The notes under the pieces: generated by a model | What the model saw: the letters and a program-made list of their open reading frames with translations, nothing else | Database searches by the model: none | Told to the model about the DNA's origin: nothing | Translations under genes and position numbers: made by a program | From: JABFSM01 sp963762545 | Lineage (GTDB): Bacteria > Gemmatimonadota > Gemmatimonadetes > Gemmatimonadales > GWC2-71-9 | NCBI GenBank assembly: GCA_963762545.1 | Contig: CAVXLC010000007.1 | Location: forward strand, 124,001-188,000 | Reading direction: 5' to 3' | DNA: 64,000 nucleotides | Part shown: positions 8,359 through 17,725 of the stretch, in pieces | How positions within the stretch are numbered: the stretch's first letter is position 1 | Layout: every line of letters starts with the position of its first letter

Positions 8359-8383
8359 CCGTTCACCGGTCCGGGGGTATCTT
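8355..8383 (+). promoter_or_regulatory. Internal promoter before the ABC ATPase, leaderless type
   Basis: CTGACC (8355-8360), 17 bp, then TATCTT (8378-8383), with only five bases to ATG 8389 and no ribosome-binding site. A transcript from here would start at the initiation codon. It would let the exporter be made independently of the PadR-controlled promoter. Confidence 0.45.
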
Positions 8384-8388
8384 CACGC

Positions 8389-9328
<940 letters not shown>

Positions 9329-9336
<8 letters not shown>

Positions 9337-10387
9337 CCCGGCCCGGCGCTGGACCGAGCGGCCGCTGGCCCAGTTGACGCTGGTGCGGCTGCGCGAAGTC
9401 ATCCGGGAGCCCGAGGCGATCTTCTGGATCTTCCTCTTCCCGGTGCTCATGACCGCCGGGCTCGGTCTCGCGTTCCGGAGCAAGCCCGAGGGCGTGTCGA
9501 AGGTGGCGGTGCTCGCGGGCTCCCGGTGGAGCGCCGAGACCGCGGGGCGGCTCAAGACCAACCCGCTGATCGAGGTGCAGCTGCTCGACGACTCCGCGGC
9601 GGCCCGGGCGCTGCGGACCGGCAAGGTCGCGGTGGTCGTGGTGCCGGACTCCGCCGCGGTGCGCTACCGCTTCGACGACACCCGCCCCGAAGGCGTGGCC
9701 GCCCGCCGGCTGGCGGACGACGCCCTCCAGCGCGCCGCGGGGCGGGGAGACCCGGTGGCGGTGTCCGAGCAGGTGATTCGGGAACGCGGTTCCCGCTATA
9801 TCGACTTCGTGGTGCCGGGCCTGCTGGGGATGAACTTGCTGGGCAGCGGCGTCTGGGGCATCGGCTTCGCCGTGGTGGACGCCCGCCGCAAGCGCCTGCT
9901 CAAGCGGCTCATCGCCACGCCCATGCCCCGCTCGTCCTACCTCGCGTCGTTCATCCTGTCCCGGATCTCGCTCCTGGTGGTCGAGGCGGGGCTGTTGATC
10001 GCCTTCGGCTCCCTGGTGTTCGGCGTGCCGCTGCGCGGCTCGATCGGTGCGCTGATCCTCATCTGTCTGGTATCCTCCCTGGCGTTCGGCGGGCTCGGCC
10101 TGCTCATCGCGTCGCGGCCCCGTACCATCGAAGGCGCCTCGGGCATCATGAACCTCGCGCTGGTGCCGATGTGGGTGCTCTCCGGCGTCTTCTTCTCGTC
10201 GAGCCGGTTCCCCCAGGCCATTCAGCCCTTCGTGCAGGCGCTGCCGCTCACCGCCGTGAACAATGCCCTCCGCGCCAACATGCTCGAGGGAGCCACCCTG
10301 GCCCAGGTGGCCCCCGAGCTCGGCATCGTCGTCGCCTGGATGGTGGTGACGTTCGTCATCGCGCTCCGGATCTTCCGCTGGCAGTAG
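9329..10387 (+). CDS. ABC-2 type exporter, permease protein
   Basis: The 352-residue membrane protein has an N-terminal helix (IFWIFLFPVLMTAGLGLAF), an extracytoplasmic segment of about 120 residues, then five helices in the C-terminal half with the ABC-2 motif around RRKRLLKRLIATPMPRSSY. It pairs with the ATPase at 8389, with which it overlaps by 8 bp (translational coupling). Proteins of this shape export lipids, polysaccharides or small drugs. Its stop is only five bases from the stop of the convergent ADOP permease. Confidence 0.93.
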
Positions 10388-10392
10388 CGCCG

Positions 10393-13155
10393 CTACTCCC
10401 CCCTCAGGACTTCGACCGGGTCCACCCGGGCCGCGCGACGGGCCGGACCAAGGCTGGCCACCCCCGCAATCGCGAGCAGCACCACCGATGCCACGGTCAG
10501 GACGATCGGGTCGGTCGGACTCACTTCGAACAGGAGAGAGCGCAGGGCCCGGGTTCCCGCCAGGGCGCCCAGGAGTCCGATCGCGACACCGAGCACGACC
10601 AGCCGGAGTGATTGCAGCACCACCAGTGAGGAGATCTGGGACACCCGCGCGCCCAGCGCCATCCGCACCCCGATCTCCGAGCGTCGCTGCGTCACCAGGT
10701 AGGAGATCACGCCGTAGATTCCGACCGCGCTGAGCAGCAGCGCCATCCCCCCCGCAAGCCCCAGGAGGGTCATGAGGAAGGAGCGCCGCGCCACGGAGCG
10801 GTCCACCACGGACTGCATGGTCTGAGGGTTGATCAGCGGCACATTCGGGTTGAGTGCCGAGACGATGCGGCGCAGCGCGGGCACCAGCGACATGGGATCC
10901 GGGTTGGAAGTCCGGATCACATAGTCGACGCCGTGGATGTCGCCGCTACGGACTCCCGCCACGAACCGTACCGGCGCGTAGAACACGGCCTCGGTCGGGC
11001 GCTGATCGAGACCCTGAGCCCTGAGCTCCGGAATCACCCCGACGACATGATAGAATCTCGACTCCGTGCCGGGGCCGTTGCTGTTGATGCCCTTGCCGAT
11101 GGGGTCTTCGCCGGGCCAGAGCCGATCCGCCAGCGCCTTGGTCACCACGACCGCGCCGGTGTGCCCGTCGACATCGGACCAGTCGGGCGCTCGCCCGGTG
11201 ACCTGAATCCCCATCGCCTTGAAGAATCCCGGCGTGGCCAGAGGCGTCGAGACGCACGGCGTCTGCTCGCTCTCGGTATAGGGACGGCCCTCGCGAAAGA
11301 CGACGGTGCACCCCGCACCGTAGTCCTGCAGGGGCAATCCGGTTACGGCGCCAACCGCCGTGACCCCCGGCAGCGCCGCCAGCTGTTCCTGCACCTGATG
11401 GTGAAAGGCCGCCGCCGCGTCCATGGTCGGGATTTCCGGGAAGGGGAGCGAAACCTCGACCGTAAGCACCCCGTGTGGATCGAGCCCGGGCCGAACCGCG
11501 CGCAAATGGGCAAAGCTTCGAAGCATGAGGCCCGCGGCGGCCAGGAGCATGAGCGCCATGGCCACCTGTCCGACCACCAGCCCGCTGCGGATGCGCATCG
11601 GCCGCTTCGACGCGGTGAGGCCGCGGCCGCCTTCACGCAAGGTCGTCGCGTCGACACCGGAACGCGCCAGTGACATGGTCCCGAAAGCCAGGCCCGCCAG
11701 CAGCGAGACCACCGCGGCAAACGCGACCGCGCCCCAGGGCATGCCGATGCTGGACAACCGCGGAATGTCCGTGGGAGCGGAGGCGAGAAATGCCGCCAGA
11801 CCCAGCCGCGCCACGACCACCCCCGCCGCGCCGGCCGCCAGGGTGAGCAGAAGACTCTCCGAGAGGTAGAGCGCCGCCATCTGGAGCCGGTCGGCGCCGA
11901 GCGCCGCTCGGATGGCCGACTCGCGCCGCCGGGCCTCCATCCGCACCAGGAACAGATTCGCGACGTTGAAACAGGCGATCAGGAGCACGAGTCCGACGGC
12001 GCCGAACAGGATCCAGAGTGTGCCGGCGAGCGTGGGTCCGAGGACCTCGTCACGGAGCGGAATCACACCCATCCGGAAGTTGTACTGCTTCATGAAGCCG
12101 TCGCTGTAGGCCTGGGGAAACAGCGTGACGAATTGATTGGTCAGTCCCTGCAGGTCCTGCAGCGCGTCGGCCACGGTCACACCGGGCTTGAGCCTTCCGA
12201 TGCCCGAGTACTGGTGCGAGTTCATGGGCCGGGCCGCCGGATCCAGGCCCATGGGAAACCAGAGATCCACTCCGAACCCGGCCAGGTTTGCCGTCGAGGC
12301 GAAGGGCCCCGGCTTGGGCAGCGTGAGCCCGCGTTCCGCGACTCCGATGACCTGGTAGGAGCCCTCGTTGGTCAGGATCTGGCGCCCGACAACCGCGCGG
12401 TCGCCCCCGAACCGGCGCTGCCAGAAGTCGTAGCCCAGCAAGACAACCGGTCCGCTCCCGGGCCGGTCATCGTCGGGGAGGATGAGGCGGCCAACCGCGG
12501 CCCGCGCCCGCAGCGTCGAGAGCAGCGACGCGGTGACCAGCCCGGACCGGACGACCTCCGCCGCGCCATCACCCGAAACGGTCACCGTGCCGGTGCGATA
12601 GGAGCCGAGGTCGGCCAGAGTTCGGTTGTGCGCCTTGATGTGGAAATAGCCGGCGGCGGACATTCCCCACTTCGACTCTCCATTGCCGGGGACCGTAACC
12701 GGATGCAGCACCGAGACCAGCCGGTCGGCCTCGGGATACGCCAACGGCCGGAGCACCACGGCGTCCAGGATGACATAGATCGCGGTGGTCGCCCCGATGC
12801 CGAGGGCCAGGGTCACGAAGGCGATCAGCGAGAAGGCCGGCGTCCGGAGCAGCACCCGCGCCGAGTGCATCACCTCCCGGCGGAGCGCGCCGAAGAGCTC
12901 GAATCGACCGCGCCGTCGCATGGTCACCTCGTGGATGGTCCGGGCCTGTGTCCGGTAGGCGTCATAGTCGCCGAAACGTCGCTGGGCCTCCGCGACGGCC
13001 TCCTCGCGCGTCATTCCGCCGGCGATGAACTGCTCGATGCGCTCCTCGAGGTGGAAGCCCAGCTCTTCATCCACCTCCGCCGCGGCGCGGGCCCGCGAGA
13101 AGGGGAGCCGGAAGACCCGCCGGGCCTGCGCCCACTTGTCGAGTGGCTCGCTCAC
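10393..13155 (-). CDS. ADOP-family ABC permease (duplicated MacB/FtsX type)
   Basis: A 920-residue protein. The N-terminal ~85 residues are the cytoplasmic helical domain found with PadR-linked permeases (VDEELGFHLEERIEQ, GMTREEAVAEAQRRFGD). Two MacB periplasmic core plus FtsX membrane modules follow: first TM near RTPAFSLIAFVTLALGIGAT, second half opening with RSGLVVGQVAMALMLLAAAG, and the end ...ARRVDPVEVLRGE-like. ADOP (acidobacterial duplicated orphan permease) proteins lack a dedicated ATPase gene, and none is adjacent here. The start is GTG 13155, overlapping the padR stop (GTGA), so it is coupled to and probably repressed by that PadR. The substrate is unknown. Confidence 0.93.
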   Translation of the reverse strand: MSEPLDKWAQARRVFRLPFSRARAAAEVDEELGFHLEERIEQFIAGGMTREEAVAEAQRRFGDYDAYRTQARTIHEVTMRRRGRFELFGALRREVMHSARVLLRTPAFSLIAFVTLALGIGATTAIYVILDAVVLRPLAYPEADRLVSVLHPVTVPGNGESKWGMSAAGYFHIKAHNRTLADLGSYRTGTVTVSGDGAAEVVRSGLVTASLLSTLRARAAVGRLILPDDDRPGSGPVVLLGYDFWQRRFGGDRAVVGRQILTNEGSYQVIGVAERGLTLPKPGPFASTANLAGFGVDLWFPMGLDPAARPMNSHQYSGIGRLKPGVTVADALQDLQGLTNQFVTLFPQAYSDGFMKQYNFRMGVIPLRDEVLGPTLAGTLWILFGAVGLVLLIACFNVANLFLVRMEARRRESAIRAALGADRLQMAALYLSESLLLTLAAGAAGVVVARLGLAAFLASAPTDIPRLSSIGMPWGAVAFAAVVSLLAGLAFGTMSLARSGVDATTLREGGRGLTASKRPMRIRSGLVVGQVAMALMLLAAAGLMLRSFAHLRAVRPGLDPHGVLTVEVSLPFPEIPTMDAAAAFHHQVQEQLAALPGVTAVGAVTGLPLQDYGAGCTVVFREGRPYTESEQTPCVSTPLATPGFFKAMGIQVTGRAPDWSDVDGHTGAVVVTKALADRLWPGEDPIGKGINSNGPGTESRFYHVVGVIPELRAQGLDQRPTEAVFYAPVRFVAGVRSGDIHGVDYVIRTSNPDPMSLVPALRRIVSALNPNVPLINPQTMQSVVDRSVARRSFLMTLLGLAGGMALLLSAVGIYGVISYLVTQRRSEIGVRMALGARVSQISSLVVLQSLRLVVLGVAIGLLGALAGTRALRSLLFEVSPTDPIVLTVASVVLLAIAGVASLGPARRAARVDPVEVLRGE

Positions 13156-13493
13156 TCGGCCCCCGGCGCGTTCAGCACCAGCCGCATGGCCTCACTGTAG
13201 CGCGACCACTTGACGGTTTCCGCCGAGAGCTGTTTCCGGCCCGGTGCGGTGAGCTGGTAGTACTTGGCCCGCCGGCCCTTGTCGGTATAGCCCCACTCGG
13301 CCTCCAGCCAGCCCCGTTCCTCCAGCCGGTGGAGCGCGGGATACAGCGCGCCTTCCTCGATCATGAGCCGCTGGTGGGTGGTGGTTTCGATCCAGCGAAC
13401 CACCCCCAGTCCATGCATCGGGCCCCAGCTCAGGGCCTTGAGGAGCAGCAGGTCGAGGGTGCCGCGGAGCAGGTCGAGATCGGGCGAGGCCAT
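13152..13493 (-). CDS. PadR family transcriptional repressor of the ADOP permease
   Basis: A compact 113-residue PadR: LLRGTLDLLLLKALSWGPMHG, the recognition region EEGALYPALHRLEERGWLEAEW and the wing GRRAKYYQLTAPGRKQL. This short form, lacking a long C-terminal domain, is the kind always found in front of ADOP permeases. ATG 13493 has a GGAG ribosome-binding site. A 21-bp dyad lies directly upstream, and the gene overlaps the permease gene by GTGA. The pair should form one autorepressed operon. Confidence 0.94.
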   Translation of the reverse strand: MASPDLDLLRGTLDLLLLKALSWGPMHGLGVVRWIETTTHQRLMIEEGALYPALHRLEERGWLEAEWGYTDKGRRAKYYQLTAPGRKQLSAETVKWSRYSEAMRLVLNAPGAE

Positions 13494-13517
13494 GCGGCTC
13501 TCCGGCGAGGATCGAGA

Positions 13518-13538
13518 TAACCTAAGGTTCTTAGGTTA
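13518..13538 (-). promoter_or_regulatory. PadR operator dyad
   Basis: TAACCTAA (13518-13525), five bases, TTAGGTTA (13531-13538): perfect 8-bp arms. On the leftward strand it overlaps a candidate promoter, TTGCGT - 16 bp - TAGGTT, just upstream of the padR start at 13493. This is the expected position for autorepression. Confidence 0.6.
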
Positions 13539-13618
13539 AGACGCAAGATCTCCGGGAATCGTTGCAACCCTGACCCGCGGGCGGCCGTACGGCAGGGAAC
13601 ACCCTTCCGGATACCCTG

Positions 13619-15115
13619 ATGTCGGATCACAAGCCCTTCGGCGAGCTGGCGGCCCTCCTTGTCCTCTGCGCCCTGGCGAAATCGGCCGGCGCCCAGACCT
13701 GCACGGTCACCTCCGGAGGGCCATCGGCGGCCGAATGGATCAGCCGTGCGGTCGCCGCGGTGGGGGCCGACCGGCTGGCCGGGGCGGTGCTCCGGTACGA
13801 GGCGACGGCTTCCGACAGCTGGAACTACCAGTCGGACCGGCCGTGGTATCCCCCGTACCTGTCCCTGTATTCGCGTCAGGAGTTCTGGTACGACCCCGCC
13901 GCCGGGGTCGAGGGAGCCGCTTCCGCCCCCGCACCGATGACCGGGCCCCGCGCCGTGCTGCTGGCGGGCCCGTCGGCCACCTTCGTCCGGAGGGATACGC
14001 TCACCGCCCCGGCCCAGGCGCAGCATGGCGCGACGCGGAAGGCCCGGCCCCTCAATCCCTGGAGCGTGCTGTACGACTGGCGCGCGGCGGGCGATGCGCG
14101 GGTCGTCGGTCGCTGCATCTACCGCGAGTACCCCAGGATCGCGCTGGGCCGAGGTGCGGCCGGAGCGGAAGAGCGGCTCCTCATCGATCCCAAGACCGCC
14201 TTCCCGGTGATGTATTCCCGGATCGAGCCGCACTATCTCTGGGGCCAGGTGCGCGTGGAATACGTCTACACCACCTGGCAGCAGGCCGGCCCGGGTTACT
14301 ACCCCCTCCAGTCATATCGGATGGTGGATGGCGCGGAGGAGCAGACCAGGGCGCTGGTGATCACCGGCCGCAGCGACCCGGCGCAGCCGGTCGCGAGAGA
14401 CAGCGCCCCCGATCTCCGGCTCCCCGATCCGGCGCTCCGAATGTCGGCGGTGACCGACGCGTTCCTGGTGCCCACTAACCCGGACACGATTCGCGTGGCC
14501 GGCAATGTCTTCCTCCTCAAGAATCGCGGGTACGCCGAGCTGGCCACCCTGGAGCGTGACACCATCTTCGTGATGGAAGCCACCCAGGGCGACGAACGGG
14601 CTCGGCAGGATTCCGTCTGGATCGGCCGGCTCTTTCCCGGCCGTCATCCGGTGGCGGTCGTGGTGACCGATCTCGCCTGGCCCCACATTGCCGGAGTGAG
14701 GTTCTGGGTCGCCGCGGGTGCCACGATCATTTCCCACCGCACCAGCAGGACGATGCTCGAGCGGGTCGTCGACCGGCGGTGGACCCTGACACCCGACCGG
14801 CTCGAGGCCCGCCGGGCGAGCAGCCCTCTCCGATTCCGGCCGGTGACGGACTCCCTCAGGCTGGCCGGCGGGCGGATCGCGCTGTATCCCATTGACGGCA
14901 TCGGAAGCGAGGGTGCCCTGATGGCGTGGCTCCCCGGAAGCGCCATGCTCTGGGCCAGCGACTACCTCCAGGATCCCACCCAGCCGACGCTCTACACGGC
15001 CGAGGTGGTGCGGGCGGCGCGGCGCGCGGGGATCGCCCCGAAACAGACGGCGGCGCAGCACTTTGCCTTGACCCCATGGGAGAAGGTGGCGGCCCTCGCG
15101 CCGGCGCAACCCTGA
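13619..15115 (+). CDS. Secreted metallo-beta-lactamase-fold protein with a lost zinc site
   Basis: The 498-residue product has a Sec signal peptide (ends ...AKSAGAQ). The N-terminal ~280 residues resemble the partner domain often found before exported MBL domains in soil bacteria. The C-terminal MBL fold is recognisable from the strand V-A-V-V-V-T (345-350), the glycine I-A-G-V-R-F-W and the strand GATIISH. The motif that should read T-H-x-H-x-D-H reads T350-D-L-A-W-P-H356, so three of the four metal ligands are replaced. The fold is therefore probably not a metallohydrolase any more and may bind a ligand. It stands alone between divergent padR and co-directional nadC. Confidence 0.7.
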   Translation: MSDHKPFGELAALLVLCALAKSAGAQTCTVTSGGPSAAEWISRAVAAVGADRLAGAVLRYEATASDSWNYQSDRPWYPPYLSLYSRQEFWYDPAAGVEGAASAPAPMTGPRAVLLAGPSATFVRRDTLTAPAQAQHGATRKARPLNPWSVLYDWRAAGDARVVGRCIYREYPRIALGRGAAGAEERLLIDPKTAFPVMYSRIEPHYLWGQVRVEYVYTTWQQAGPGYYPLQSYRMVDGAEEQTRALVITGRSDPAQPVARDSAPDLRLPDPALRMSAVTDAFLVPTNPDTIRVAGNVFLLKNRGYAELATLERDTIFVMEATQGDERARQDSVWIGRLFPGRHPVAVVVTDLAWPHIAGVRFWVAAGATIISHRTSRTMLERVVDRRWTLTPDRLEARRASSPLRFRPVTDSLRLAGGRIALYPIDGIGSEGALMAWLPGSAMLWASDYLQDPTQPTLYTAEVVRAARRAGIAPKQTAAQHFALTPWEKVAALAPAQP

Positions 15116-15154
15116 GCGGTGGTGCACGGTCTCCGGCCGCCGATTCGGCGCCGG

Positions 15155-15160
15155 TATATT
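15155..15160 (+). promoter_or_regulatory. -10 box of nadC, leaderless type
   Basis: TATATT lies seven bases before the GTG start at 15168 and no ribosome-binding site is present. No good -35 element is seen at 16-18 bp. Confidence 0.4.
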
Positions 15161-15167
15161 GTCGGGC

Positions 15168-16034
15168 GTGAATCAGCCAACCGCGGCCGAACCGCTCCCC
15201 GATCTGACCGCCGATGCCGCCCGGTTGGCCGGGCTGGTGCTGGCCGAAGACGGCCCGATGGATCTGACCACCGAGGTCGCCCTGCGGCGGCCGATCCGGA
15301 CCCGAGCGACAATCGAGTCCCGCGGGCCGGCGGTGGCGGCGGGCTTTCGTTATGCCGAGGCGGTCGCGCTGGCGGTCGGATGTTCCGTGAGTTGGGAGGT
15401 TGCCGAGGGAGTCGAGACGCGCGCGGGAAGCCTGGGGCACCTCGAAGGCGATCTCGCGAAGATCCTCCGCGCCGAGCGGCCGCTGCTCAATCTGCTCCAG
15501 CGCGCCTGCGGCATCGCCACCGCCACTCGCCGGTATGTGCTCGCCGTGGCCGGGTTCGAGTGCCGGATTCTCCACACCAGGAAGACCGCGCCCGGACTGC
15601 GCCTCTTCGACGCCGCCGCGGTGGTCGCGGGCGGGGGGTCGCTGCACCGGCTCGACCTCTCGCGCACGGTGATGATCAAGGACAATCATTGGCGGGCCGT
15701 CCGGGAAGACGGAGGCTCGCTCCGGGAGGTCCTGGCCGACGCCCGCCGCCGTGGCGCCCTGGCCTGTCAGGTGGAGGTGGAAACCGAGGCGCAGCTACGC
15801 GAAGCCTGCGGCGCCGCTGCGGACCGGATCCTGGTGGACAATCAGACGCCCGCCACGGTGCGCGCCTGGGGAAATCTGGCCCGCGGGCTCCGCCCCGGCG
15901 TCACGATCGAGGCCACCGGAGGCATTACGCTCGCCAACGCACGGGACTACGCGGCGGCCGGAGCCGACTATCTGTCGATCGGTGCGCTCACCCACAGCGT
16001 CATCGCCGCGGATGTCGCCCTGGAGCTGGTGTGA
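15168..16034 (+). CDS. nadC: Nicotinate-nucleotide pyrophosphorylase (quinolinate phosphoribosyltransferase)
   Basis: This 288-residue enzyme converts quinolinate and PRPP to nicotinate mononucleotide, CO2 and pyrophosphate in de novo NAD synthesis. Diagnostic motifs are present: the N-terminal DGPMDLTTE, the active-site E-R-P-L-L-N-L-L-Q-R-ACGIATATRRY, HTRKTAPGLR, GGGSLHRLDLSRTVMIKDNH, the EVE strand and the C-terminal IEATGGI / GADYLSIGALTHS phosphate-binding loops. GTG 15168 is chosen over TTG 15159 because TATATT ends at 15160 and would overlap the TTG. nadA and nadB are not in the window. Confidence 0.95.
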   Translation: MNQPTAAEPLPDLTADAARLAGLVLAEDGPMDLTTEVALRRPIRTRATIESRGPAVAAGFRYAEAVALAVGCSVSWEVAEGVETRAGSLGHLEGDLAKILRAERPLLNLLQRACGIATATRRYVLAVAGFECRILHTRKTAPGLRLFDAAAVVAGGGSLHRLDLSRTVMIKDNHWRAVREDGGSLREVLADARRRGALACQVEVETEAQLREACGAAADRILVDNQTPATVRAWGNLARGLRPGVTIEATGGITLANARDYAAAGADYLSIGALTHSVIAADVALELV

Positions 16035-16052
16035 CGAGGCGCGCCGGACCGG

Positions 16053-16877
16053 TCAGAGCCCCCGGCGAATTTCCACTCCGCCGTTGGTGGTGATGACCCG
16101 GACGGTCGGGCCACCCTTCCCGAGGTCGGTGCTGATCCGCCGACCGATCTTGCCCTGAACCGTCACGGGAAAATCGATATCGACGCCGCCGTTGACCGTG
16201 CCGGTTTCCAGGTGGGCCGAATAGCCCCGCATCACCTGCACATGCACCCCGCCGTTGGTGGTGACCGCATCCAGACCCTTGCCCACCCACCCGTCGCCGT
16301 CGAGCTCGACGTGCAGCCCGCCGTTGGCGGTCTCGGCCACGACGTCACCATTCACCGACTCCAGGTGAATGCCGCCGTTCTCGGTTTCCATCCGCAGCGT
16401 GCCGGTGACATCGGCCACCGAGATCCCCCCGTTGTGCGCTTTCAGGTCCAGGTCCATGCGCGCGGGAACCTCGACCTCGAATTCGACCGACCACCATTCC
16501 CGTCCCCGGTTGTCGGGCCCGTCGGCATAGATGCGGTTGCCGTCGGTGTGAATCTTGATGGCTTCGGCCAGCGCTTCGGCCCGCTCCCGGCTCCGGGCGT
16601 TGGCCGAGATCTTGGCGTGCACCAGGATATCGCGCCGGCTCGACCCGAAGATCGTGATGCCGCCGTTGGTCCTGCCGTCGATGAAGAGAGTGCCGGAGGG
16701 AGCCGGAATCGTGGTGTCGACCAGGTTGCAGACCTGCTCCATGTCCCGGTCACCGCCCCAGTCGGAGCACCGGTCCCAGTTACGATCCCGGCGGACCTGG
16801 GCGGCGGCGGGGAGGGCGACGAGGGTCAGCAGGGCAACCGCGGGAAGGACGCGGAAGACGCGGTCTGGGCGGGACAT
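16053..16877 (-). CDS. Exported DUF4097-type beta-helix (NGG-repeat) protein
   Basis: The 274-residue protein has a Sec signal peptide (ends ...ALPAAAQ). From about residue 65 the chain is a ladder of short beta repeats, each with an N-G-G turn: TNGGITI, HNGGISV, ENGGIHL, ANGGLHV, TNGGVHV, VNGGVDI, TNGGVEI. This is the DUF4097/DUF2807-like right-handed beta-helix common in exported proteins of unknown role. A Cys pair (C37, C51 region) lies in the N-terminal segment. It converges on nadC with 18 bp between stops. Confidence 0.83.
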   Translation of the reverse strand: MSRPDRVFRVLPAVALLTLVALPAAAQVRRDRNWDRCSDWGGDRDMEQVCNLVDTTIPAPSGTLFIDGRTNGGITIFGSSRRDILVHAKISANARSRERAEALAEAIKIHTDGNRIYADGPDNRGREWWSVEFEVEVPARMDLDLKAHNGGISVADVTGTLRMETENGGIHLESVNGDVVAETANGGLHVELDGDGWVGKGLDAVTTNGGVHVQVMRGYSAHLETGTVNGGVDIDFPVTVQGKIGRRISTDLGKGGPTVRVITTNGGVEIRRGL

Positions 16878-16975
16878 GGCGGGCTCCGGATTTCGGGTTT
16901 CCCCTCTAGACGGAGGCCGGCCCGAAAGGGTTGCATCGGTGCCGCAGGACCCGCGTCCCGGTCCCGCCGATCGCC

Positions 16976-17548
16976 CTAGTAGTCGTCGGGCTTGAGCTTG
17001 ATGTCGGCGCCGGGGCACTTGATCCGGTGGAACCGGAGCTCCACGCTCGGGCCGTCCCCCTCGTTCCGGGGAATCAGCGCACCGTCCGACGCCATCCGGT
17101 ACATGATCCGCTGGGGGAACTTCTTCTTGGTGGGATTCTCGAACAGCACGTAGTCGTCCACCAGGGTCTTCATGGGGAAGATGTCGTCCTCGGTCTCCCC
17201 CGAGGCGCGGGCGGCGAACACCACCGCCCCGGAGTCGGTGACCTCGATCCTGCTGAACTCGAACCCGGTGGCGTGCCCCTTCTTGAGGTACCGGGTGGTC
17301 GAGAGCAGCAGATTATCCGACAGGGTCGACCAGTACTCCTCGACGTCGAGCTTGTCCTTGTCGCTCCCCAGCGTTCCCCCCCAGCAGCCCGACATGAACT
17401 TGAGCTTCGAGATGTCCACCTTGGGTCTGGGCTTCTCCGGCTTGGGCTTCTCGGCCGGTTTGGCCGGAGCCGGTACCGGGTTCTGGGCGGAGAGTGGCGC
17501 GGCGGCGAGGAACGTGGCGGTGAGGGCCAGCAATCCGGGGGTCTTCAT
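16976..17548 (-). CDS. Exported DUF6265-like protein
   Basis: The 190-residue product has a Sec signal peptide (ends ...AAPLSAQ) and a Pro/Lys-rich linker (A-K-P-A-E-K-P-K-P-E-K-P-R-P-K). The globular part begins FMSGCWGGTLG, followed by VEEYWS and an L-L-L-S-T-T-R-Y strand. This order (M-x-G-C-W-x-G, EE-x-W, ML-G/S-x-x-R) is the signature of the DUF6265 lipocalin-like family, whose function is unknown. ATG 17548 follows a TAGATT box by eight bases, with no ribosome-binding site. Confidence 0.8.
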   Translation of the reverse strand: MKTPGLLALTATFLAAAPLSAQNPVPAPAKPAEKPKPEKPRPKVDISKLKFMSGCWGGTLGSDKDKLDVEEYWSTLSDNLLLSTTRYLKKGHATGFEFSRIEVTDSGAVVFAARASGETEDDIFPMKTLVDDYVLFENPTKKKFPQRIMYRMASDGALIPRNEGDGPSVELRFHRIKCPGADIKLKPDDY

Positions 17549-17556
17549 AGGGCGGG

Positions 17557-17562
17557 AATCTA
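17557..17562 (-). promoter_or_regulatory. -10 box of the DUF6265 gene, leaderless type
   Basis: On the leftward strand, TAGATT (17562-17557) is eight bases from ATG 17548, with no Shine-Dalgarno sequence. No convincing -35 box is visible. Confidence 0.35.
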
Positions 17563-17673
17563 GTCCTTCCGGGGTCGTGTGCCCCTGTGGGGTGGCATAC
17601 TCTGGACGCTTTTTCTCGGGGTTGGACGCACAACGCCCCCGCGGACCGCCGCGCGCCCGGGCGCGTCCCGGGC

Positions 17674-17702
17674 TTGACCGGAGCGGGGCCTTGCTTTACC
17701 CT
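17674..17702 (+). promoter_or_regulatory. Promoter of the ArsR-methyltransferase / ahcY pair
   Basis: TTGACC (17674-17679), 17 bp, TACCCT (17697-17702). The expected transcription start (about 17709) falls inside the adjacent dyad, so repressor binding would block initiation. Confidence 0.55.
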
Positions 17703-17725
17703 TCAATCCGGATATACGGATTGAA
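17702..17725 (+). promoter_or_regulatory. ArsR-type operator dyad overlapping the start codon
   Basis: TTCAATCCG (17702-17710), GATATA, CGGATTGAA (17717-17725): perfect 9-bp arms. The dyad begins at the last base of the -10 box and ends on the A of ATG 17725. ArsR/SmtB repressors typically bind imperfect 12-2-12 type dyads over the start site of their own gene. Confidence 0.65.

Noticed and set aside
16053..16700. NGG-turn codons of the DUF4097 gene read as a tandem DNA repeat
   Set aside because: The repeat is at protein level (one beta turn per ladder step) with variable spacing, so it is not a DNA repeat array.
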